Source: Takakia lepidozioides (taxonomy: Eukaryota > Streptophyta > Takakiopsida > Takakiales > Takakiaceae). From it: 64,000 bases of DNA. Position 1 is the stretch's first letter; every line of letters begins with the position of its first letter. A program made the position numbers and the translations under genes. Below the pieces are notes generated by a model. It saw nothing but the letters and a program-made list of their open reading frames with translations. It was not told the origin of the DNA and ran no database searches. Location of the stretch: positions 39,060,001 to 39,124,000 of the forward strand of contig CM060733.1 of the NCBI GenBank assembly GCA_030704615.1, in the 5' to 3' direction. Positions 22,541 through 31,777 of the stretch are shown here, piece by piece.

Positions 22541-23610
22541 TCATGAAAGCTGGATTTGTACCAGATATCACTCTGAAAAATGCCCTTGTGGACATGTATG
22601 CAAAATGCAGGAGCATCGAGGATGCAATGGGAGTGTTTGACAAGATGGCTGAATGGGATGTTGTGTTCTGGAATGCGATAATTGCAGGATATACCCAGCA
22701 AACCTATAAGCAGGGAAGGGATGACGCCAGACCATGGTCACCTCTTGTTTGCATTTGCAATGTGTGTGCAAGCCTGTAAAAGGGCTAAGAGGTTTGCTGA
22801 CATCCAGAAAGCTGGAATTGTCCTAATATGATTCTGAGTACAACCCTCGTGGATATGTACGCAAATGTGGGAGCATCGAGGATGCATAGGAAATGTTGAG
22901 CAGTATGGCTGAACGAAATGTGGTGTCATGGGGTGCAATGATCACAGACAGCATATGCAGAGCATGGGTGTGGGATGAGGCCTTGGAGACCTATGAGCGA
23001 ATGGTGCGTGAAGGGGTGATGCCGGACCAGGTCACATTTGTTTGCGTTCGCAATGCTTTTGTGAGCCTGGCAACGGTGGAAAAAGGCAAACAGGTTCATG
23101 CTGACATCCAGAAAGCTGGCATTATACCAGATGTCACTCTGAACAATACACTGGTGGACATGTATGCCAAATATGGCAACATCAAGGATGCAAAGGGAGA
23201 GTTTGACAATACTGCTGCACGAAATGTGGTCTCCTGGAGTATGATGATTGCAGGATATGCCCGTCAAGGATGTGGGATGGAGGCTTTGGAGACTTCTGAG
23301 CAAATGATACAGGAAGGGGTGAATCCCAACCAGGTTACGTTGGTTTGTCTTTGCAATGCTTGTGCAAAGACATTTTCAAATTTCTCTGTGTTCTCCAAAC
23401 ATGTAGCCATGGGGGCCTAGTGGATGAAGGCAGACACTACTTCGATTCCCTGAGTCAAGATTATGGTCTCACTCCAGCAGTGGAGCACTATGGCTGCATG
23501 ATGGCCCTTCGTGGCCGTGCTGGGGGATTGGATGAGGCTGAGGACTTCCTTAACAAAATGCCAGTCCAACCAGATGCTGTGGTGTGGAAAAAAAAGAGAC
23601 CTGATACTTA
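22541..23610 (+). pseudogene. PLS-type pentatricopeptide repeat (PPR) pseudogene
   Basis: Successive frames encode PPR units: PDITLKNALVDMYAKC, then DKMAEWDVVFWNAIIAGY, NVVSWGAMI, EKGKQVHADIQKAGIIPDV, NTLVDMYAKYGNIKDA, and finally GLVDEGRHYF and VEHYGCMMALRGRAG of an L2/E1-like end. The order is that of a plant PLS-class PPR protein, which in a functional copy would act in organelle RNA editing or processing. Frame changes occur near 22.7-22.9 and 23.38-23.42 kb, stops occur between units, and neither a full E/DYW tail nor a signal-bearing start is present. The lack of introns fits decay of a retro-duplicated or intronless PPR gene. Confidence 0.85.
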
Positions 23611-24408
23611 TCAGGGAGGGCCGAATAAATTGGAAACAGGGCAGGTCTCACCTGTTACAATCATCTTCGGAGATGAGCTTATATGGCTGTACAACTTTCT
23701 GTCTGTGTCTATCCTCAACATCGTTATTGCTTGCTTCTCTTGGCAAGAAACATTCATGCTACAACGCCTATGAAAACATGATGAGCTGCTGACCTTGCTC
23801 CACCTCTTCTATATCGCACAAGCGAGGAAGAGGCTCGTATTTAACCTAACTTCGGGTTGGCGTAGTGTCTCTCTACCGGCTAGGGTCTGGCGCAAGAAAG
23901 CCGCGAGAAAAATGTTGAATCCCGACGTAAAGTAAATTGCCTTGAACCAGTTTCTTACACTTCATTAGAAAAACTTCTGCTAGAAGCACACGACATGCAA
24001 TGTTCGTTGGAAGAATCACCCTGTGCATTTTGTTTGGGTTTTTCCAGAGTTTCAATTGGAACGAGAGTGAAAGTAACTCGTCAGCACATAGGAAGAGGAA
24101 ATGTGGAGAGGGGTGGCCCGAAGAGCTGGCAGGCACTGGGTACGCTCCAAACAGGGAAGAAAAAGCTGTGCGCAGGAGGCCCGCTGCACCCCCATATCCA
24201 GTCCAAGTGCCTATTCTGGGACACTCCTAGTATAAAAGTTGCTGCAGGCATGGTGCTAGTCGTGGTGCTTGCCAAGCTTACCATGATGGTGATTCTCCTT
24301 TCCGCTTCTCTCTCTCACACACACAAACACCTGTCTCAGACTCACATGCACAGCATTAGTAGAGCAGAGGAATTAGGAATGATTATGGTTCTTATTGCTT
24401 TCATATAG

Positions 24409-24439
24409 AATGTACTCATAAGACGTTGTTTGCCGTAGC
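24409..24439 (-). mobile_element. 31-bp ultra-short LINE insertion
   Basis: These 31 bases are the reverse complement of the terminal LINE segment (minus strand: GCTACGGCAAACAACG, then TCTTATGAGTACATT). The 15-bp sequence ATTGCTTTCATATAG lies immediately on both sides (24394-24408 and 24440-24454). This is the signature of target-primed reverse transcription that stopped after only 31 nt. Confidence 0.88.
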
Positions 24440-24693
24440 ATTGCTTTCATATAGAGAGAACCAGGGAACACATCCTCGGAAGCTTCAGATCCTGTTTGGG
24501 GGACGAGAATCTTGGACAACTGTATCTGGGATGACTGTGGTCACACTAACAATTTTTAGCTTCTCTAGAACTTTTAATATGTTTCTACTTTTCTCCGGGA
24601 GATTACTATTGTCCCTCTTCTCTCTTTTAGGGTTAGGTTGAGGATTCATAACGTCTGTAGTTAGACAAATTGTAACATGGGTTTCATGGGCAG

Positions 24694-24881
24694 TATGATG
24701 AGTCACAAGAGCCAGAGCGAATAGAGCGGCAGGCAAAAGAATTTGCTGAAGCACAGGAAAGCTTGAAGCCCTCACACGTGACCAGTGGGATGAGATACAA
24801 GAGCTACGACCACGCACTCCTTATGAATCCAGAATAGGCCGTCCAAATGCCCACATCCGCACAGGCGAGCCTCTGAGCCTG
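24694..24881 (+). CDS. Conserved exon of an unrecognised gene, with one-base frameshift
   Basis: An acceptor (GGGCAG) precedes 24694 and a good donor (GTATGT) follows 24881. The first half reads YDESQEPERIERQAKEFAEA. The second half, one frame over, reads LTRDQWDEIQELRPRTPYES, then IGRPNAHIRTGEPLSL. The motif-like RPRTPYES and RPNAHIRTG strings look like a conserved eukaryotic protein, but I cannot name it. The frame change falls at an A run near 24758; one missing A there would explain it. It may be an upstream exon of the gene ending at 40505, on the same strand, with the transposon nest between them. Confidence 0.5.
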
Positions 24882-25466
24882 GTATGTTTCCCTTTGCTTC
24901 CATTCTTGCCCTTTGTCCAGCCTTTTGTTGTGACCTGCTGGTCTGGCAAACCACCCTTCAGTGGCACAGCTAGAAAGCCAGTAGTTCTCTATGAGGGTCA
25001 CTCTCACCCAATTTGTCTATTCTATGTCTTCTGGAGCCTCTAAGAATTATGTTATGCCCTGGGAAACAAGAATTGTGTGAAGTGCCTACGCAGTTGCGGC
25101 AGTAGTTGCATCTGTTGTCGGGTTCTTACATAGGGCATAGATTGATGAGGCATCAATTTTCACTTGGTTTTCTCATAGTTAGGTTCTCTCTCTCTCCTTG
25201 TTCTCTCTCTCTTATGAGTACATTCTCTTTGTGGTTTCTGCCCAAACTGGGCGCAACATCTAATGCCACAAGGCATGGAAAATGATGCCTTATGAGTACA
25301 TTCTCTTTGTGGTTTCTTGTATTGTGTTTTCATGATTTGAATGCTAAGACTATATCTTGGCTGAGTAGTCCCATGTTGATACAGAAACTCAATACATCTC
25401 GGTCGGGAACTGATGATGAAATCAGTGTCAACCTGTCATTCTTGTACAGGATATAGTTTGTCATTT
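24882..25466. other. Intron-like or intergenic DNA before the inverted repeat
   Basis: No coding match. A LINE-tail insertion is at 25240-25288. The stretch upstream of it is CT-rich. Confidence 0.4.
25240..25317 (+). mobile_element. LINE tail inserted at an older LINE tail
   Basis: A 29-bp direct repeat starting CTTATGAGTACATTCTC lies at 25211-25239 and 25289-25317. Between the two copies is a short diverged terminal segment (CCCAAACTGGGCGCAAC, then GCCACAAGG). The left repeat is itself the end of an earlier LINE tail in a CT microsatellite, so this is a nested insertion. Confidence 0.75.
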
Positions 25467-26682
25467 ACTCCTTCCCACATTCATGTTAGCGAGTTACCTT
25501 ACTATCTGCAATTAAGTATCAGTTTGCTTCAGAATTCTATCAAGTTCCATCCATTCATTCCACAGCTTCACTCAGGTCTCTCTACACAATGTGAGTATGA
25601 AGTATGTATCAGATTAATATCTATCAAGTATCAGGCTGAAGCCATGGAGTCTCTAATCTGCTCTACATTACAACTCTACTACTTGCATTCATCAAGCATC
25701 AACAGATCGTTCTCCTCCTACTTCGTGCTCTCCCTCTTTCTACTCAGAGATGCGCTCTCCGCTTCATTTCCCAGAAGTGATGCCCGAAGTCATCCAAGAA
25801 GCCATCCTCCCCCCAGAATTGATCCCCCAGAAGTAATGCCGCTTCTCGCTTTATCTATTTACAAGCCGTTCTAACCGTTTTTCTAACTAACCGTTATCTC
25901 TGTAGTACACGTTCCTTTTTCAGATGTCGTTCCCCCACAGTCGTTCCCTGCTTTGCACAGCCAACACAGCCCGTCACAGCCCGACACAACCGCCACAACT
26001 TCGCACAGCCCTACACAGCCCGTCACAGCCAGTCATAGCCCGACACAGCTGCCACAGCTTCCCACAAACACAGCCCGTCACAGCCAGTCACAGCCCGACA
26101 CAGCCGCCACAGCTTCGCACAACCCTACACAGCCCGTCACAGCCAGTCGCAGCTCGGCACAGCTGGGGAACAGTTACCATTGGCAGGGAACGACTGTGGG
26201 GGAACGACATCTGAAAAAGGAACGTGTACTACAGAGATAACGGTTAGTTAGGAAAGCGGTTAGAACGGCTTGTAAATAGATAAAGCGAGAAGCGGCATCA
26301 CTTCTGGGGGATCATTGCTGGGGGATCACTTCTGGGGGGAGGATGGCTTCTTGGATGACTTCGGGCATCACTTCTGGGAAATGAAGCGGAGAGCGCATCT
26401 CTGAGTAGAAAGAGAGAGAGCACGGAGTATGAGGAGAACGATCTGTTGATGCTTGATGAATGCAAGCAGTAGAGTTGTAATATAGAGCAGATTAGAGACT
26501 CCATGGCTTCAGCCTGATACTTGATAGATATTAATCTGATACATACTTCATACTCACATTGTATAGAGAGACCTGAGTGAAGCTGTGGAATGAATGGATG
26601 GAACTTGATAGAATTCTGAAGCAAACTGATACTTAATTGCAGATAATAAGGTAACTCGCTAACATGAATGTGGGAAGGAGTA
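25467..26682. repeat. 1.2-kb near-perfect inverted repeat (hairpin)
   Basis: The left arm (25467-25951) and right arm (26183-26682) are reverse complements over about 485-500 bp. They differ by scattered changes and a short insertion in the right arm near 26315-26335. The 231-bp loop is a CACAGCC-type tandem repeat. The right arm is continuous with the leader and gag of the outer Ty3/gypsy element, so it is probably LTR sequence, and the left arm would then be a second LTR in opposite orientation. A transcript through it would fold into a long dsRNA. Confidence 0.85.
25952..26182 (+). repeat. CACAGCC-type short tandem repeat in the hairpin loop
   Basis: Imperfect units built from CACAGCCCGTCACAGCC and CGACACAGCCGCCACAG are repeated through the loop. 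The same words reappear at about 38258-38320, at the far end of the outer retroelement, which supports a common origin in that element's LTR or adjoining sequence. Confidence 0.8.
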
Positions 26683-27437
26683 CAAATAGGAAACACCCCC
26701 ATGATACACTAGCTGTAGGTCATGACTGATTGTTCTGAGCGGGCTGAGTGCTTAGAGATTTCCAACTCTTCTATATTGGAGTTCCCACCTCGGATAGCGA
26801 AGGGATGGGTGAGTAAAAGCCGCTCGACATTTGGCGACCATACTGGGGAACTGGGTCATGAACAACCAGATGTGACAGGCATCTGGTAGGATCATGGTGG
26901 ATGGAGAATTAAAGAATTTGATGTGAATCAAATTCCCTGTGAAACTGAGAAGGAAAGATTGTCCAAACGATTCTTTCAGAGGTTCTTGGAATTGCCAGAC
27001 GGTTGTAAAGAAAACATTATTAAAAGAGTGCATGATGTTGACCCTGAATGGGGTCTGGAGAAAGGAGTGATAAAGATTTATCAGGTGGCCTGTAGAGGAA
27101 GAGCACGTTGGTTACCAACACTGGTTTATGTGATAGCATTGCTATCCATTAAGCGAGTAGAGTTTGAAGGCTGGGAGGAAGAAAGGTGAATGTTTATACT
27201 CATATGCATGAAGAGCTTGTACTGGTAAAGAATTGGATTCCAAAGGATATTTTGTGGATCAAACTCACACCAAGAACAAATTTCCAGACTTGTTTGCCAT
27301 ATGGTTATATGATAACGGAGACTTCTAGTATAGCCAAGGGTGCATTGAAGCTTGAAAGAAACCCAGGCATATACGAGAGATATTACAGAAGAGAGTTTTG
27401 GTTATTGCCACATTAAAAGAAATGAAAGACATCGGAC

Positions 27438-29510
27438 ATGAGTGATGAAAGAGAAGCTAGACTCCAGAGATATTCAGCAAAAAGAGAAAGCTATCTGAAA
27501 GCTAATTATCCATATCTTTGGGAGAGAGGAATAGACATAGGGGAATCATCTGGACCTCTCACACCATTAAGATCAGGGAGTACATCACCCATACCGGAAG
27601 AACTAGAGTTGGATGTCACTCCTTCTTTTTCTTTGCAAGAAAGATTAAGGGAATTGGTACGGGAAGAAGATCAATCACGAGGTGAAAGATCTGAGGTACG
27701 TTCCTGGATAAAAGATTTGACAGAAATCTTTGATAAGAGTTGGCATGGAACACCAAATGTAGGAACTCCAGTTTCTGAAGTGGAAGGTGAAGAAGGAGGA
27801 GAGGATGTGGCAGAGCCAACGGAGAGTTTAGACTCTCCAACACCATTGCAGTTCAGTTACATGAGTGAAGAAGAAACCCAAGGGCAGAACTTGGAGGATG
27901 AAAACAGAGAGAAGAAATTGGAAGAGGAAGAGTATGAAGAAGTAGACCCAACAGCTGAGGTTGAGACTACAACCAGGACATCCCAACCCGTTGGACCTGG
28001 ATCAAGTGGAGCACTTGGATCACAGGCCAACGAAGGTATCGGCTCAGGGGGATCAGGCGGGCTGCCTGGATCTGGATCTGGGGGGACAGGGAGTGTGGGA
28101 AATAGTGCAACTGGAGCTGGGAATACTGTGAATATCGTGGGGCCAGTAGTAGGGAGTGCTCAGGGGCCACCACTGGGTGGAAGATCCACCACAACTACAA
28201 CAAGTCCTCAAAGACCAGCACCAGCAAGGGTGCCAGCACCTGTCAGTGGGCAGAAGGTAGGGCCACAGATGGCGTTACAACCAACACGGGCAAAACCACC
28301 TTTTCCAATATACTTAGGAAAAGGGGATCCCGATGTACACATTAGCCAATTTGAGCACATGTGTATAGTGAACAATGAGAATGGCGATGATGCCAAGATG
28401 AGATTGTTTCCTTGTTCACTTATCAAGAAAGCAAGTGAATGGTATGCAAGATTCTCTGATAATCATTTCCTAACCTTGAATGGCTTGAATACAACATTCC
28501 GAAATAGGTTCAGGACAAGTAAAACTGAGGATGAAGTGTATGGAAGTTTACAACAGTTAAAGCAAAAGAAGCATGAAACTGTTGAGGAGTATATGGAAAA
28601 GATGGAATTGATGATGAAAAAGCTGGCTGCTGTACCAGTACCAGGTTTACAGAAGACTTGGTTTGTGAGTGGACTAAGACCAGAGTTGCAGAAGAAAGTG
28701 GATATGTTACCCCATAATACAGTGGAGGAGGCATTTGAAACTGCAAACAGAATTGAGCAATTGGGAATGCTCAGGAGAGAGAAAAGGGATGATGAGGACT
28801 CTGAGGATGAGTCAGATGAAGAAGAGGAGCAAGAACTGAAAATGAAGAGTATGAGAAAGGAGAAGTTGAAGAGGGATAACTATGAGAAAAGATTAGAAGA
28901 AATCTTGAAGAAGTATGCCACAGAGGCTGCAACACATTGGAGGAAGGGTGTTTGGTGTGCAAAGTGCCAGAATGAAGGCCATACCACCACTGAATGTCAC
29001 ATGAAGGAGAAACACTGTACTATCTGTAAAATGGATAACCATTCTACTGAGAATTGTTACTACAACAGAAGGACAGCTGTAAGAGAACCTAGGCAAGTAA
29101 GGGTGCATCAAGTGCAGCCCCAGCCAAGAAGAAACAGTGATCAGGACCACTATGGTAGCCCTGGTGGTTATAACAATGGCATGGAAGGGAGGGGTAATTC
29201 AAGAGGGAATTACCAAAGAAATTCCAGAGGCAACTATCAGGGTAATCCAAGGGAGAATTACCATCCAGGGAATCAGGATTACAGAAATAATCCAAGAGCA
29301 AACCAAGGGCGAGGACCCAATAATGAAGAACTGTGTTACTATTGTAATCAGCCAGGACATCGCAAGGCAGCCTGTTCATTCTGGATTAGACACCAGAATG
29401 AGATGAGAGCTCCTGTGAATGAGGGCCCAATGGTGGCAGCTCACATGGTTAGGCCATGTGTTGTACCAGAAGTAAATACAATGATAGTAAAAGAAGCAAC
29501 GCCAAACTAA
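27438..29510 (+). CDS. gag: Gag polyprotein of the outer Ty3/gypsy element
   Basis: An open frame of 690 residues. The first 280 are acidic, then Gly/Ser/Pro-rich low complexity. A retrotransposon gag core follows (about 290-445; PPFPIYLGKGDPDV, ASEWYARF, VEEYMEKMELMM). A charged KRDDEDSEDESDEEEEQE linker comes next. Zinc-knuckle-like motifs are CAKCQNEGHTTTEC at about 507, CTICKMDNHSTENC just after it, and CYYCNQPGHRKAAC near 631. Gag forms the particle that packages element RNA. The frame is intact although integrase is broken, so it is either still under constraint (supplying particles for other elements) or survives by chance. The start ATG at 27438 follows a stop-rich leader. Confidence 0.9.
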   Translation: MSDEREARLQRYSAKRESYLKANYPYLWERGIDIGESSGPLTPLRSGSTSPIPEELELDVTPSFSLQERLRELVREEDQSRGERSEVRSWIKDLTEIFDKSWHGTPNVGTPVSEVEGEEGGEDVAEPTESLDSPTPLQFSYMSEEETQGQNLEDENREKKLEEEEYEEVDPTAEVETTTRTSQPVGPGSSGALGSQANEGIGSGGSGGLPGSGSGGTGSVGNSATGAGNTVNIVGPVVGSAQGPPLGGRSTTTTTSPQRPAPARVPAPVSGQKVGPQMALQPTRAKPPFPIYLGKGDPDVHISQFEHMCIVNNENGDDAKMRLFPCSLIKKASEWYARFSDNHFLTLNGLNTTFRNRFRTSKTEDEVYGSLQQLKQKKHETVEEYMEKMELMMKKLAAVPVPGLQKTWFVSGLRPELQKKVDMLPHNTVEEAFETANRIEQLGMLRREKRDDEDSEDESDEEEEQELKMKSMRKEKLKRDNYEKRLEEILKKYATEAATHWRKGVWCAKCQNEGHTTTECHMKEKHCTICKMDNHSTENCYYNRRTAVREPRQVRVHQVQPQPRRNSDQDHYGSPGGYNNGMEGRGNSRGNYQRNSRGNYQGNPRENYHPGNQDYRNNPRANQGRGPNNEELCYYCNQPGHRKAACSFWIRHQNEMRAPVNEGPMVAAHMVRPCVVPEVNTMIVKEATPN

Positions 29511-29841
29511 TACCTCCAGTAGTTCAGGAAGATGATGATAATGAAGATGGCAGTGATATGCCTAAAGATGATAAGGCTTGGAGAGATGAGAAGGAACTGC
29601 ACAAGGAAGTGACAGATACCATAAGGGAAATGTAGAAGAGTACTGATATTCCTGTGGCAGATTCTTCTGATTCTGATGGAGAAGAAGAAGTGAGTGAGGA
29701 TGAAAGGAAGAAAGAAGTTGCAGACATGCAAAGTTATGAAGGGACTTTGGCTGAAGTAATATGCCAGACCAAAGCAGAGATTACCATTGGACAGCTATTG
29801 GCTGTGGCACCTTATTGTAGACACAGGCTGTATCAGGAGTA

Positions 29842-30147
29842 GACGATCAGTTACCTGATGCGAGTTTATTTGTAATGGAGGTACAAGGAAATGCAGATGA
29901 ATGGTTAGATTGGCAGTGGCCAATCAAATACTACCTTACTCATGGTCAGTGCCCACCTAGTTATGGTAAGGAGCAAAGGAAGTGAATCGCTATCAAGGCT
30001 CTACCTTATACTATGGTAGGAGGCAGAATGTATAAGCTAGGACCTGATGGAGTACTTAAACGATGCTTGTACCACCATGAAGTAAATAAAGTTTTGGAGG
30101 AAGTTCATAAAGGAGTGGCTGGAGGTCATTTTGGAGAAGAGACTACC
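29842..30147 (+). pseudogene. Integrase N-terminal zinc region of the outer element, interrupted
   Basis: One frame reads DDQLPDASLFVMEVQGNADEW, then YYLTHGQCPPSYG, MYKLGPDGVLKRCL and EEVHKGVAGGHFGEETT. This is the linker and first half of a Ty3/gypsy HHCC integrase domain. A TGA interrupts the frame near 29983. The nested element begins directly after GEETT, and the second half of the same domain resumes at 37115. Confidence 0.75.
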
Positions 30148-30871
30148 TGTCGCGCACCTCACTTCGGTAAACTCCCCTTCAAGTCATAGTTAACCGCTTT
30201 GATGCGCGCGCCTGACTCCCAACCTGGCCGCCGGGCCAACTTGGAGTTTCGGCTACTCACCGGGACATAACGGTCCCCATTCGCTTCCTCTAAAACCCTC
30301 CACCTATTTGGGACTAGGAGAATTCCCTTTGGTAGATGGCAGTCCGGAACAGCTCCCCACTCTTTGGTCGCTTTCCGGCTCGCACGATTACTCACTAGTT
30401 TTTGGTCACCAACGGGCTTGCACCGTTCTCGGGGTTACTACTCCCTATATATACTTCTGTAGCTGTCCGCGGGGGTTTCATAACCAGCCATGCCATTTTA
30501 TGGCGAACCACCACGAAAACCCTCGACTCCCGGTGGTGAGTCGCGGTGAGTCTTGGCCCACTCACCGCGGCCCCAATGGACCATGATGAGTCCCAAGACT
30601 CCCCACGACTCCCACCTCGAGGTCTCCACCCCATGGTGAGTCCTATGCCACCCCCACTAAGTCCCACTAAGCTACCACCACCCCTTGTGGAGCCACCTCC
30701 ACCGCAACCCGGTGTGCGGGGCTCCACCTAGTGAGCGCCTCCGCCTCCTTGAGTGCCTTGGGCACTCAAGGGTGCTTCAGCCCCCCATACCTATCGTCGC
30801 CGCTGCCCCCACCACAGGGGCAGCCCCTCATGTGTCCCGACCCCCTGCCCTCAAGGCAAAGGGCCGCGACA
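30148..30871 (-). repeat. 3' LTR of the chromodomain element
   Basis: 724 bp with TG...CA ends. It carries a TATATA core near 30446-30452 that could act as a TATA box on either strand. It is 10 bp longer than its partner because of an extra CCACGACTCC-type unit near 30601. Confidence 0.95.
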
Positions 30872-31777
30872 CACACCCCTACCAACAGGGAGTCGATGTC
30901 CTCATCGACTTGTCCATTTTGTAGAAACGAACATCCAAGTTGTGGCGTCCCACATCAAGGAGTTTGTTTCCGTACCATGGCGTCCCATGGCAAAGAACCA
31001 AACCCCACACTTGACTCCACTCTCCACTAGCTAGTTCGGCCGACTTCCTCCAAGTCCCGGCCAAGGGTGGAGCCTCTCCAGCTCCTCCCAGTGCACTCTT
31101 CTTGGCCTACTTCAAGGCCAAGGAACGATCCTCCCCGAGGATCGAATCGCCTTACTGCAACAACATTGCTTGCGATCGCTCATGATGCCGCTTTTGGCAT
31201 CACCTTGAGCAAGGGTTCACCTGGAACCCTCTTTGACTAGGAAGATAACCTTGAACCAACCGTGCGCCCCAATCACTACAATTGGGTCCGCCTTGGAATG
31301 CTGGCCTGAGGTACAGGAACACGCCGAAGCCGCACTACGACTTCGTCCCGAGGCTACACGATTATAGTACGTGAACGGAAGCACGTAGCTTCCGCGTTAG
31401 CCCGCACTACAAGGCAACCCCCTCGGTAGCGCAGTTATAGTACGCGCACGCGCCAGGTGCGCACTAGCACGTGAACTCCCAAATAAGGCGCAAGTTTCCT
31501 TGCCCCTTGGATGGGAGTCACCCGATTTCGGCACTGCGCAAACACACGATTAACTCAATTTACCTCTCCTACTTTTGTAAGCTAGCATGCATTCTACACA
31601 CTAGTCAACCACACCATGCATCACCATTTCAAACACAATAGGACGCACAATATTTGGAACCCATTTCCTTTATAACAAATTTTTGTACAATACAAGTTTT
31701 TGCAATCGGATTCCTGAGCTAGCTAAACCGGGCTAAGTATGCATTTCCTCCCCCACGCTCCAAGGTTGATGTCCCCA
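30872..31777 (-). other. Non-coding 3' internal region of the chromodomain element
   Basis: About 0.9 kb between the gag-pol stop and the 3' LTR. On the minus strand the stretch just before the LTR (GGTAGGGGTGTG) is purine-rich and may be the polypurine tract. At about 31320-31470 GC-rich words (GTAGCGCAGT, ATAGTACG, CGCACTA) recur. No open frame with homology is seen. Confidence 0.6.

Noticed and set aside
25413-25874. Open frame repeated at 26298-26702 on the other strand
   Set aside because: The two frames are the arms of the inverted repeat, not related genes.
25952-26182. CRISPR-like array
   Set aside because: The short CACAGCC units are contiguous and imperfect, without unique spacers; this is plant DNA.
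30308-31034. Pro/Ser-rich open frames, duplicated at 36556-37208
   Set aside because: They lie within or beside the two LTRs and are non-coding element sequence.
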